In this document: piece by piece, positions 23,638 through 30,867 of the stretch | How the letters are laid out: every line of letters starts with the position of its first letter | How positions within the stretch are numbered: the stretch's first letter is position 1 | Source: JAICJC01 sp963757605 | Lineage (GTDB): Bacteria > Actinomycetota > Thermoleophilia > Gaiellales > JAICJC01 | Length of the DNA stretch: 64,000 nt | Assembly (NCBI GenBank): GCA_963757605.1 | Contig: CAVWSF010000003.1 | Location: 968,556 to 1,032,555, forward strand | Direction: 5' to 3' | Program-made: the position numbers and the translations under genes | Notes under the pieces: generated by a model | What the model was told of the DNA's origin: nothing | Seen by the model: only the letters and a program-made list of their open reading frames with translations | The model's database searches: none

Positions 23638-24806
23638 CGGAGTCCTCCACCGCGCTTCGCAAGAACACCGGCGTGATCGCGCCGCACGGGGGCGAGCTGG
23701 TGAGCCGCATCGTCATGGGCGACGAGGCGGCCACGCTCGAGTCCGACGCGCAGGGCCTGCCGCGGCTGCGGCTGACCGAGAAGCAGACCGCCGACCTCGA
23801 CATGATCGCGTCGGGCGCCCTGTCGCCGCTCACCGGCTTCATGGGCCAGGCCGACTACGACCGGGTCATCGACGAGATGCACCTCGAGTCCGGCCTGCCC
23901 TGGGCAATCCCGGTCACGCTGTCGGCGCCCGAGAGCCCGACCGGCGACCGGCTGGCGCTCGAGGGCTACGACGGCGACCTCCTGGCCGTCATCGACGTCG
24001 CGGACGTCTACCGGGCCGACCGCGAGCGGGAGGCCGAGAAGGTCTTCCGCACCACCGAGGAGGCCCATCCGGGCGTGGCCCAGATCTACGCCGAGGGCGC
24101 AACCCTCGTCGGCGGGCCGATTACCGTCTTCCGGCGGCCCGCGCCGGCGTTCCCGAAGCTCCATGTCGACCCGGCCGAGACCCGGGCGGCGTTCGCGGAG
24201 CGCGGCTGGAGCCGGATCGTCGGCTTCCAGACGCGAAACCCGGTGCACCGGGCGCACGAGTACATCCAGAAGTGCGCTCTCGAGACCGTCGATGGGTTGC
24301 TCCTGCACCCGCTCGTCGGCAAGACCAAGGGCGACGACGTGCCGGCCGAGGTGCGGGTGCGCTGCTACGAGGTCCTGCTCGAGAAGTACTACCCGGCCGA
24401 CCGCACGATGCTCGCGGCGTTCCCGGCCGCCATGCGCTACGCAGGGCCGCGCGAGGCGGTCTGGCACGCGATCTGCCGCAAGAACTACGGCTGCTCGCAT
24501 TTCATCGTCGGGCGCGATCACGCCGGCGTGGGGTCGTACTACGGCACCTACGACGCGCACCTGATCTTCGACGAGTTCGAGCCGCACGAGCTCGACATCG
24601 AGCCGATGTTCTTCGACCACACGTTCTTCTGCCGGACCTGCGGGAACATGGGCTCGGCCAAGACCTGCCCGCACCCCGGCGACGACCACGTCCACCTGTC
24701 GGGGACGAAGGTGCGCGAGATGCTCGGCCGCGGCGAGGTGCCGCCCGTCGAGTTCAGCCGCCCCGAGGTCGCGCAGGTGCTCATCGAGGCCTACCGCACC
24801 GCGTAG
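23634..24806 (+). CDS. sat: sulfate adenylyltransferase (ATP sulfurylase)
   Basis: 390 aa. GTG at 23634 overlaps the cysC stop, with AGGAGG seven bases upstream. Activates sulfate with ATP to APS. PUA-like N-terminal domain (residues 1-160), then the catalytic fold with VGFQTRNPVHRAHEYIQK (QxRNPxHxxH, about residue 199), HPLVGKTKGDD, SHFIVGRDHAGVGSYYG, and a zinc site FFCRTCGNMGSAKTCPH. Homo-oligomeric sat type, not CysND. Last gene of the sulfur operon, followed by a terminator. Confidence 0.95.
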   Translation: MTESSTALRKNTGVIAPHGGELVSRIVMGDEAATLESDAQGLPRLRLTEKQTADLDMIASGALSPLTGFMGQADYDRVIDEMHLESGLPWAIPVTLSAPESPTGDRLALEGYDGDLLAVIDVADVYRADREREAEKVFRTTEEAHPGVAQIYAEGATLVGGPITVFRRPAPAFPKLHVDPAETRAAFAERGWSRIVGFQTRNPVHRAHEYIQKCALETVDGLLLHPLVGKTKGDDVPAEVRVRCYEVLLEKYYPADRTMLAAFPAAMRYAGPREAVWHAICRKNYGCSHFIVGRDHAGVGSYYGTYDAHLIFDEFEPHELDIEPMFFDHTFFCRTCGNMGSAKTCPHPGDDHVHLSGTKVREMLGRGEVPPVEFSRPEVAQVLIEAYRTA

Positions 24807-24813
24807 CACTGTC

Positions 24814-24842
24814 AAGCGCCGGGGGCTCTGCCTCCGGCGCTT
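24814..24842 (+). terminator. terminator of the sulfur operon
   Basis: AAGCGCCGG (24814-24822) / CCGGCGCTT (24834-24842) with an 11-base loop, then TTCGAATTCT. Eight bases past the sat stop. Confidence 0.75.
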
Positions 24843-24879
24843 CGAATTCTCCACTAGTTCACTTAGACTGGTCGAGATA

Positions 24880-25674
24880 GTGGGCATCGAGCTGATCATC
24901 GCGGGAGTGATCGTCGGCATCCTGGTCGGGGCCACCGGAATGGGAGCCGGCTCGCTGATGGCCCCGCTCCTCATCACGTTCTTCAACGTGCCCGCGCTGT
25001 CGGTGGTCGGCACCGATCTCCTCTACTCCGGCGCGAGCAAGGCCGTGGGCGCCTGGCGGCACCGCTCGCTCGACACCGTGAACACGCAGCTCGCTTGGTG
25101 GATGGCGTCCGGGTCGGTCCCCGCCAGCCTGGTCGGCATCGCCGTCCTTCACCGCCTGGCGATCGCGGAGGGGACGACGATCCAGAACGACGTCCGCTAC
25201 GGGATCGGCGTCGCCCTCATGGCGGTCGCAGCGGCCGTGGCGATCCGGACGTTCGTCACGATCCGTGGCCTGTGGGATGCGCGCCTGCTGCCCGCGGACG
25301 GCGAGCTCACCAGCCGCCACCGCGTGATCGCGGTCGCGATCGGCGTCGTCTTCGGCTTCGTCTTCGGCCTCACCTCGGTCGGAGCCGGGGCGTTCTTCGG
25401 GATGGCGCTCATCCTGCTCTTCCCGCTCTCCGCGAAGCGGGTCGTCGGCACCGACCTCTACCACGGCGCCGTAGTCACGATCCCGGCCGCCGTAGCGTCG
25501 TACTTCCTGCTGCCGCACCTCGAGCTCCTGAACGTCTTCTACCTGATGCTCGGCTCGACGCCCGGCATCCTGATCGGCTCGCAGCTCGCGGCCGCCCTGC
25601 CCGAGCGGGCCCTGCGCGGCTCGCTGGCGACGGTGCTGGCCGTCTCTGCCCTGAAGACGCTCGGCGCCTTCTAG
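24880..25674 (+). CDS. TauE/SafE-family (DUF81) membrane permease, first copy
   Basis: 264 aa, GTG start ten bases after a TAGACT -10-like box. Eight hydrophobic helices; two internal halves each carry the family signature (VGATGMGAGSLMAPLL and FGLTSVGAGAFFGMALIL) and a following VVGTDL (residues about 46 and 190). TauE/SafE proteins export or import small sulfonates, sulfite or related anions. Position behind the sat operon suggests sulfate, sulfite or a sulfonate as substrate. Its stop codon lies in the CTAG that opens the structured element downstream. Confidence 0.85.
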   Translation: MGIELIIAGVIVGILVGATGMGAGSLMAPLLITFFNVPALSVVGTDLLYSGASKAVGAWRHRSLDTVNTQLAWWMASGSVPASLVGIAVLHRLAIAEGTTIQNDVRYGIGVALMAVAAAVAIRTFVTIRGLWDARLLPADGELTSRHRVIAVAIGVVFGFVFGLTSVGAGAFFGMALILLFPLSAKRVVGTDLYHGAVVTIPAAVASYFLLPHLELLNVFYLMLGSTPGILIGSQLAAALPERALRGSLATVLAVSALKTLGAF

Positions 25675-25931
25675 ATCGTTGATTCCTCATTGGCGGGATG
25701 GCCGAGCCGCAAGCCGAAGGCTTGCTGCGGTCATGAGTGACCTGCTACCCAGCAGGTCACTCATGGGCGAGAACCGAGCAGCGCAAGGACGCAGGAAAGC
25801 CCAATATCAGGCGATAGTGGGTTGACCGAGGACGCCGCGATGCGACGGTTCGCAGCCGCAGCCCCGCCACAGTCGCCACCAGTCCCCAGCTGGACGTCCA
25901 GGCGCGCGGCAATTGGGAATCACCGATCTAG
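25671..25931 (+). ncRNA. structured element A (unassigned RNA or mobile element), copy 1
   Basis: Bounded by CTAG on both sides. The ends pair: GATCG-TTGATTCC (5') with GGAATCAC-CGATC (3'). Inside are a GCAAGCC-GAA-GGCTTGC hairpin and a 13-bp perfect hairpin TGAGTGACCTGCT-ACCC-AGCAGGTCACTCA, then shared blocks GGGCGAGAACC, GGACGCAGG, GGTTCGCAGCCGCAGCCCC and GGACGTCCAG. A homologous copy is at 44696-44918; paired positions differ in a compensatory way (GATCG/CGATC here, GATGA/TCATC there; T-A here, C-G there in the long hairpin). No ORF. I cannot name the family. Confidence 0.7.
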
Positions 25932-25963
25932 ACCGCCTCGCAGCCCCTCCCGGCGACTCGGAC

Positions 25964-25991
25964 TTGCATTGTCCAGTACTTCAGTTATATT
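25964..25991 (+). promoter_or_regulatory. sigma70-type promoter for the second TauE gene
   Basis: -35 TTGCAT (25964-25969), 16-base spacer, -10 TATATT (25986-25991). One of the most AT-rich spots in the window. Confidence 0.65.
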
Positions 25992-26033
25992 TGTCGGGAA
26001 AGTTGGGAATACCGGCAGGGAGTGGGAGGCGCG

Positions 26034-26813
26034 ATGGATCCAGGATTGGTGGCAGCAGGGCTCGGAGTCGGGCTCCTCGTCGGCCTGACGGGCATGGGCG
26101 CGGGCTCGCTCATGACCCCGATTCTCATCACGGTCTTCGGCATCCCGGCCAGCACCGCGGTCGGCACCGACCTCGTCTACGCCGCGATCACCAAGGCGTT
26201 CGGCGCGGCCCGGCACCATCAGCTCAAGAACGTGAACCGCGAGCTCGCGCTGTGGATGGCGACCGGCTCGGTCCCCGCGGCGTTCCTGGGCACCTTCTTG
26301 CTCTACCACGTGTTCGGAGACATCAACGCGTGGCTCCCAGACGTCATCGGCATCACCCTGGTCCTCGTCGGGTTCGCCGTCGCCATCCGCACGTTCATCA
26401 CGATCCGCGGCTTGTGGGATGCCTCCAAGCTGCCCACCGACGGGCCGCTCACGTCGCGGCACAAGACGTATGCGGTGATCATCGGCGTCGTCTTCGGGTT
26501 CATCCTGGGGCTGACCTCGGTGGGGTCGGGCGTCTTCTTCGGCATGACGCTCGTGACGCTGTTCCCGCTCTCGGCCCGCCGGGTCGTCGGCACCGACCTG
26601 CTGCACGCGTTCATGGTGACGATGGCCGCCGGCCTGGGCACCGTCCTCTTCGGCGTCCCGAACTACGCCTACGTCGCCACGATCCTGGTCGGGTCGATCC
26701 CGGGCATCCTGATCGGCTCGCACTTCACCAGCATGCTGCCCGAACGGGCACTGCGCGGCTCCATCGCCGGCATCCTCGCCCTCTCCGGCATGAAGCTCCT
26801 CGGAGCCTTCTAG
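26034..26813 (+). CDS. TauE/SafE-family (DUF81) membrane permease, second copy
   Basis: 259 aa. ATG at 26034, GGGAGG four bases upstream. Same eight-helix layout and the same paired signatures as the preceding gene (VGLTGMGAGSLMTPIL with AVGTDL, and LGLTSVGSGVFFGMTL with VVGTDLLH), and the same C-terminal LPERALRGSIAGILALSGMKLLGAF. The two are clear paralogues from a tandem duplication, now separated by structured element A and a separate promoter, so expression can differ. Substrate probably an inorganic or organic sulfur anion (inference from neighbours). Confidence 0.87.
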   Translation: MDPGLVAAGLGVGLLVGLTGMGAGSLMTPILITVFGIPASTAVGTDLVYAAITKAFGAARHHQLKNVNRELALWMATGSVPAAFLGTFLLYHVFGDINAWLPDVIGITLVLVGFAVAIRTFITIRGLWDASKLPTDGPLTSRHKTYAVIIGVVFGFILGLTSVGSGVFFGMTLVTLFPLSARRVVGTDLLHAFMVTMAAGLGTVLFGVPNYAYVATILVGSIPGILIGSHFTSMLPERALRGSIAGILALSGMKLLGAF

Positions 26814-26852
26814 AGCGTTCTCGACCTCAGACGCCTCACATGGGCGGCGACC

Positions 26853-26858
26853 TACAAT
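26853..26858 (+). promoter_or_regulatory. -10 box of a leaderless transcript
   Basis: TACAAT eight bases before the ATG at 26867, no Shine-Dalgarno. Confidence 0.55.
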
Positions 26859-26866
26859 CGCCGCCC

Positions 26867-27574
26867 ATGTCGAGCGTCCGCATCGCCACCGTGGTCGTCG
26901 GCGTCCTGATCGTGGCCGCCGCGGTCGCGTTCCTGCGCGCCGAGCACCTGAAGCTCGAGCGCTCGCCCGTCGCGCGCCCGTCGATCCAGAAGTACTTCTC
27001 GGCGACGTGCACGGCCGGCACCCGCCACTGCAGCCCCTCCCACCGCGCGACCCTGTCGTTCACGCTCCGGCGCCCGGCCACCGTGGCGCTCACGATCGTC
27101 GACGGCGGCGGGCATGAGGTCCGCCGGCTCGGCGGGCCGGAGGCGCGCGCCAAGGGGGTCGTCACGACGTCCTGGGACGGCCGCACGGGGTCAGGAGAGC
27201 TCGCCCCCGACGGCGACTACCACCTCCGGGTCGACCTGCGCTCGCTGGGCCGCACGATCACCATCCCCGACCCGCTCGTGCTCGACGACACAGGGCCCGT
27301 CGTGACGGTCGAGAGCCCGCCCGGCGCCGTGCCGGTGCGCTACGGCGTGAGCGAGCGGGCCCGGGTGTGGGCAGTGGCCAGGATCGCCGACTATGCCGGC
27401 GCGGGCGATGCGCCGCGGGCGTCCTTCCGGGGCCGAAACGGCGTCGTCAACTTCAAGCGCGCCCGGCAGATCCCGCCGGGGACGCCGATCAGCCTCGTGC
27501 TCGTCGCGCTCGACGCGGCCGGGAACTCCTCGACGATCGTCCCGGTGCCGGGCTTGCACATGCCCGCGGGGTGA
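26867..27574 (+). CDS. secreted/anchored FlgD-Ig-like domain protein
   Basis: 235 aa. N-terminal hydrophobic helix (VRIATVVVGVLIVAAAVAFL) as signal anchor. Residues about 65-140 resemble a FlgD-type Ig fold: TLSFTLRRPATVALTIVDGGGHEVRRL, then VVTTSWDGRTGSGELAPDGDYHLRVDL. A second beta domain follows (SISLVLVALDAAGNSS end). One Cys pair CTAGTRHC may form a disulfide. Outer-surface role likely, in front of the sulfatase-like gene and polysaccharide genes. No enzymatic motif. Confidence 0.65.
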   Translation: MSSVRIATVVVGVLIVAAAVAFLRAEHLKLERSPVARPSIQKYFSATCTAGTRHCSPSHRATLSFTLRRPATVALTIVDGGGHEVRRLGGPEARAKGVVTTSWDGRTGSGELAPDGDYHLRVDLRSLGRTITIPDPLVLDDTGPVVTVESPPGAVPVRYGVSERARVWAVARIADYAGAGDAPRASFRGRNGVVNFKRARQIPPGTPISLVLVALDAAGNSSTIVPVPGLHMPAG

Positions 27575-27607
27575 CAGAGAATCCCGGGCGATGAAGGGAA
27601 GGGCTCC

Positions 27608-28801
27608 CTGAACACCGTCGTCTGGGTCTCGGGCGCGCTGCGGGCCGACCATCTCGGGTGCTACGGCGCTCGCCGCGTGCGCACCGGGACCATCGACGCG
27701 CTGGCCGCCTCGGGCGTGCGGTTCGACCAGTGCATCGCCGCCGCGCCGCGCACCTCCCTCGCCACCACCTCGATCGCCACCGGCCGCTACCCGCATCGCC
27801 ACGGCGTCCTCGACTGGGGGAGCGAGATCGCCCCCGGGACCGAGACGCTCCAGGGCAGGTTCGCGCGCTCGGGCTACGAGGTCGCCACCTTCGTCTTCGA
27901 CGAGGGGTTCCTCTTCCGCAACGTCCCCGACGCGATGGTGCGGGGCCGCAGCGACTCGATCGACCCGATCCTCGGCTGGCTCGAGGCGAACGCCGGCCAG
28001 CCGTTCTGCCTCTTCGTCCACTCGTGGGCGACGCACCTGCCCTACAACGCGCCCCACCGCGCCCGCGCGGAGTGGAGGGAGGGCAAGCGCCGGCTGGTCG
28101 AGCGGGTGCAGTCCGACAGCGCCCTGGCGCTCGAGCACTCCCGTGAGGCCTACCGGCGGGCCGTCGAGCACCAGTCCGAGCACAACATCGCGGCGCTGCT
28201 CGAGATGCTCGACGAGCTCGAGCTGCGCGACTCGACGGCCATCGTCCTGACTGCCGACCACGGCGAGTCCTGGGGCGAGCGCTTCGCCGACAAGTCCGAG
28301 GTGCGCGGCGTCTATCACCTGCACGGCGCCGGGCTGTGGGACGAGGTGCTCCAGGTGCCGCTGATCGTCACGGCCCCCGGCCTCGAGCCTGCGGTCGTGA
28401 CGTCGCAGGTGCGCTCGGTCGACATCGCGCCGACCGTGCTCGAGCTGGCCGGGCTCGACCCGCTTGACGCCACCGACGGCGCGTCGCTCCTGCCGATCGT
28501 CGACGGGCGAGAGCGGCGCGACCGCCCCGCGCTCGCGATGACGAGCGACCTCGGCAACCTGAGCCAGATGGCGGTGCGCCTGCCGCCGTGGAAGCTCGTG
28601 CGGTGGGTCCCCTCCGACGACGAGGAGGCCTATCGGCTCGACGTCGACCCGCGCGAGCAGACCGACGTCCGCGCGCAGGTCCCCAAGCGGCTGCGGAGGA
28701 TCCTCGACGACGAGCTGGCCGGCATCCGCCGCGACGTCGTGATGTCGGTCGAGGAGGAGGCCGCGGTCGCGCGCCGGCTCGAGGACCTCGGCTACCTGTG
28801 A
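27608..28801 (+). CDS. sulfatase/alkaline-phosphatase-superfamily hydrolase with altered active site
   Basis: 397 aa if translation begins at CTG 27608 (GAAGGG upstream); no ATG/GTG/TTG exists in frame before GTG 27677, and starting there would delete the N-terminal strand VVWVSGALRADHLGCYG that aligns with the sulfatase N-terminus. Superfamily features: RADHLGCYG, RTSLATTSIATGRYPHRHGV (nucleophile region, with Thr/Ser and no Cys-x-Pro-x-Arg), TADHGESWGER and the C-terminal VDIAPTVLELAG. The usual first metal Asp (VDTLRAD) is Gly here. May be a phospho-hydrolase/transferase or inactive. GTGA overlap with next gene. Confidence 0.7.
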   Translation: MNTVVWVSGALRADHLGCYGARRVRTGTIDALAASGVRFDQCIAAAPRTSLATTSIATGRYPHRHGVLDWGSEIAPGTETLQGRFARSGYEVATFVFDEGFLFRNVPDAMVRGRSDSIDPILGWLEANAGQPFCLFVHSWATHLPYNAPHRARAEWREGKRRLVERVQSDSALALEHSREAYRRAVEHQSEHNIAALLEMLDELELRDSTAIVLTADHGESWGERFADKSEVRGVYHLHGAGLWDEVLQVPLIVTAPGLEPAVVTSQVRSVDIAPTVLELAGLDPLDATDGASLLPIVDGRERRDRPALAMTSDLGNLSQMAVRLPPWKLVRWVPSDDEEAYRLDVDPREQTDVRAQVPKRLRRILDDELAGIRRDVVMSVEEEAAVARRLEDLGYL

Positions 28802-29193
28802 GATACGCGGAGGGCGACCGGCTCGCGCCGGCCGAGTACCGGCGGCTGCGGGCCGCGGCGGCGTGGTCGGACCCCGAGCTCGACGACGCCGCCCTCGGTG
28901 AAGCGCTCGCGGCGACGTGGAACGTCACCGCCCGGGATGACGGCGGCGCGCTCATCGGGATGGGCCGCGTCCAGGACGACGGGCTCTATGCGTCGATCTG
29001 GGACATGATCGTGCTGCCCGAGCACCGCGGGCAGGGCATCGGCCGCGAGCTCTTGCAGCGGATGCTCGAGCACTGCGGCGGGCGCTCGCTCGTGTCGCTG
29101 GTCGCGACGCCGTACGGCGCGCCGATCTACCGCGCCGCGGGCTTTGCCGAGGAGAGCCGCGGCTCGATTGCGCTGTTCCTCAGAGACGCCTAG
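28798..29193 (+). CDS. GNAT-family N-acetyltransferase
   Basis: 131 aa. GTG at 28798 overlaps the preceding stop (GTGA). Motif A of the acetyl-CoA fold: WDMIVLPEHRGQGIGRELLQRML (RGQGIG pyrophosphate loop), preceded by GGALIGMGRVQDDG and followed by YGAPIYRAAGFAEE. Substrate unknown. Ends four bases into the convergent ATL gene. Confidence 0.88.
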   Translation: MRYAEGDRLAPAEYRRLRAAAAWSDPELDDAALGEALAATWNVTARDDGGALIGMGRVQDDGLYASIWDMIVLPEHRGQGIGRELLQRMLEHCGGRSLVSLVATPYGAPIYRAAGFAEESRGSIALFLRDA

Positions 29194-29513
29194 GGCGATC
29201 GCCACCACGGGATCGGCTGGGCGACGTGCCCGGCGCGGACGCGGACGCCCTCGGCGCGCAGGCGCTCGGCGTGCTCGGTCTCGTGGCCCGGCACGAGCCG
29301 GCCCGCGACCGTGACCACGCGATGCCAGGGCAGCCCGTCGCTGCGTGCCATCACCGATCCGACGGCGCGGGCGGCGCCCGGGCGGCCCGCGATCTCGGCG
29401 ACGGCCGAGTAGGCCACCACGGCCCCCTCCGGGATCGACCGCACCACCTCCTCGACACGGGCCTCGAACTCGGAGCCCGAGGCGATGACGCGGAAGCCGA
29501 CGGGCGCCTGCAC
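29190..29513 (-). CDS. alkyltransferase-like protein (ATL, MGMT family)
   Basis: 107 aa, GTG start. The MGMT DNA-binding helix region VRSIPEGAVVAYSAVAEIAGRPGAARAVGSVM with Arg finger, then GLPWHRVVTVAGRLV. The PCHRV motif of O6-alkylguanine-DNA methyltransferase is PWHRV here: the acceptor Cys is Trp, the mark of ATL proteins, which bind O6-alkylguanine lesions without transferring the group and steer them to nucleotide excision repair. Stands alone on the minus strand. Confidence 0.88.
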   Translation of the reverse strand: MQAPVGFRVIASGSEFEARVEEVVRSIPEGAVVAYSAVAEIAGRPGAARAVGSVMARSDGLPWHRVVTVAGRLVPGHETEHAERLRAEGVRVRAGHVAQPIPWWRSP

Positions 29514-29523
29514 CGCTTCAACC

Positions 29524-29529
29524 TACACT
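29524..29529 (+). promoter_or_regulatory. -10 box of a leaderless transcript
   Basis: TACACT six bases before the GTG at 29536. Confidence 0.5.
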
Positions 29530-29535
29530 CTGCCC

Positions 29536-30867
29536 GTGCGACTGAACCGGCTCGACTGGCTGCTGCTTGCAACCCTCGTCGTGCCGACGTGGGAGAAGAT
29601 CCGCTGGGAGACGCCGGCGGTCAGCCTGACGATCACCAACCTGATCGCAAGCGCGTTCATCGCGGTCTTCGTGCTCGACCGGCTGGCTCGCCGCGACGCC
29701 GCGCTCCCGACCGCGTCGATCGCGCTGCTCGGGTTCATGCTGGCATTCGCGGCCGTCTACCTGGCGGGCTACTTCGACCTGCGCGATCGTGACGCGTTCG
29801 AGTTCTGGGTGAAAGGGATCGTGACCTGGGCGGTGCACTTCGCCTTCCTCGTCTGCGCCTGCGCCCACGTCGTGCGGCGCGGGAGAGACCTCTTCGTCCG
29901 CTGCGTGTGGGCGTTCGTCGCCGGGATGGTGGTGAACTGCGTCTACGGCGCGATCCAGCTGATGCTCCAGGTGGGCGCCGGCGTCAACCTCGACACGCTC
30001 GTCGTCGGCCCGCTCACCGCCGGCCAGGGAAAGCAGGGCGGCCTGGGCGTGTTCGGCCAGGTCGCCGGCGAGAAGACCGTCTACCGGATCAACGCGCTCA
30101 CGGGCGACCCGAACCACCTGGGCGTCATGCTGTGCGTGCCGATCTTCATGCTCCTCGCCTGGTGGCTGCTCGACCCGCGGGCGCGGCGGTGGGCGGCTGC
30201 GGTCATCGTCCTCATGCTCGTCGTGCAGACGCTGACGCTGTCGCGGTCGGCCGCCCTCGGCGACGTCGTCGGCTTGCTGGTGCTGCTGCCGGGGCTGCGC
30301 GGCCACCTGCCGTCCGGCCGCCGGATCGCGATCGGGGCCGGGGCTCTCGTCCTGGCAGCGCTCGCCGTTTACGCCTCCTCGACGTTCGTGCAGACCGTCA
30401 TCTCGGCCCGCACCCAGCTCTCCGGGAGCGGCGTCCTCACCCACCTCCAGTTCTACCAGCTCGTGCCGCCGGCCCTCAATCCCAACCCGTTCTTCGGGAT
30501 GGGCTACAACACGTTCGCCGTCTTCTACGAGTTCCTCACGGGCCGCACCGACTACGGCCCGCACAGCTCGTGGATCGCCACCCTGGTGGAGACCGGCATC
30601 GTCGGGTTCTCGCTCTACCTGGTGTACTTCGGCTGGCTCGTCGCCAACTCGGCTCGGATGCGCCTCGCGGCCGACCCCGACATCTCGCGGTTCGGCTGGG
30701 GGATCCTGGCCGGGCTCGCCGGCACGGCCGTCGCGAACCTCTTCTACCTGACGATGTCGCTCGAGTACTTCTTCGTGGTCGCGCTCCTGGCGGTGGCGGG
30801 CGCGGCGCTCTTCGCGCCGGAGCGCGTGCCCGTGGCGCGGATGGCGTCCGTAGGATCTCCGGCGTGA
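29536..30867 (+). CDS. O-antigen ligase/polymerase-like membrane protein (Wzy/WaaL type)
   Basis: 443 aa, GTG start. About 10-12 hydrophobic helices. A long periplasmic loop between late helices contains GMGYNTFAVFYEFLTGRTDYGPHSSWIATLVETGI, the NxxHSxxL-like segment (PHSSW) found in Wzy_C/O-antigen ligase proteins, and an earlier GDPNHLGVMLCVP. Polymerises or ligates lipid-linked sugar repeats on the outer face of the membrane. GTGA overlap with a glycosyltransferase; start of a four-gene plus-strand glycan operon. Confidence 0.82.
   Translation: MRLNRLDWLLLATLVVPTWEKIRWETPAVSLTITNLIASAFIAVFVLDRLARRDAALPTASIALLGFMLAFAAVYLAGYFDLRDRDAFEFWVKGIVTWAVHFAFLVCACAHVVRRGRDLFVRCVWAFVAGMVVNCVYGAIQLMLQVGAGVNLDTLVVGPLTAGQGKQGGLGVFGQVAGEKTVYRINALTGDPNHLGVMLCVPIFMLLAWWLLDPRARRWAAAVIVLMLVVQTLTLSRSAALGDVVGLLVLLPGLRGHLPSGRRIAIGAGALVLAALAVYASSTFVQTVISARTQLSGSGVLTHLQFYQLVPPALNPNPFFGMGYNTFAVFYEFLTGRTDYGPHSSWIATLVETGIVGFSLYLVYFGWLVANSARMRLAADPDISRFGWGILAGLAGTAVANLFYLTMSLEYFFVVALLAVAGAALFAPERVPVARMASVGSPA

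Noticed and set aside
25671..25931. tRNA, RNase P RNA, tmRNA or cobalamin/TPP/SAM riboswitch in element A
   Set aside because: No T-loop GGTTCGAATCC, no conserved riboswitch core sequence I know; the copy at 44696 precedes no matching gene.
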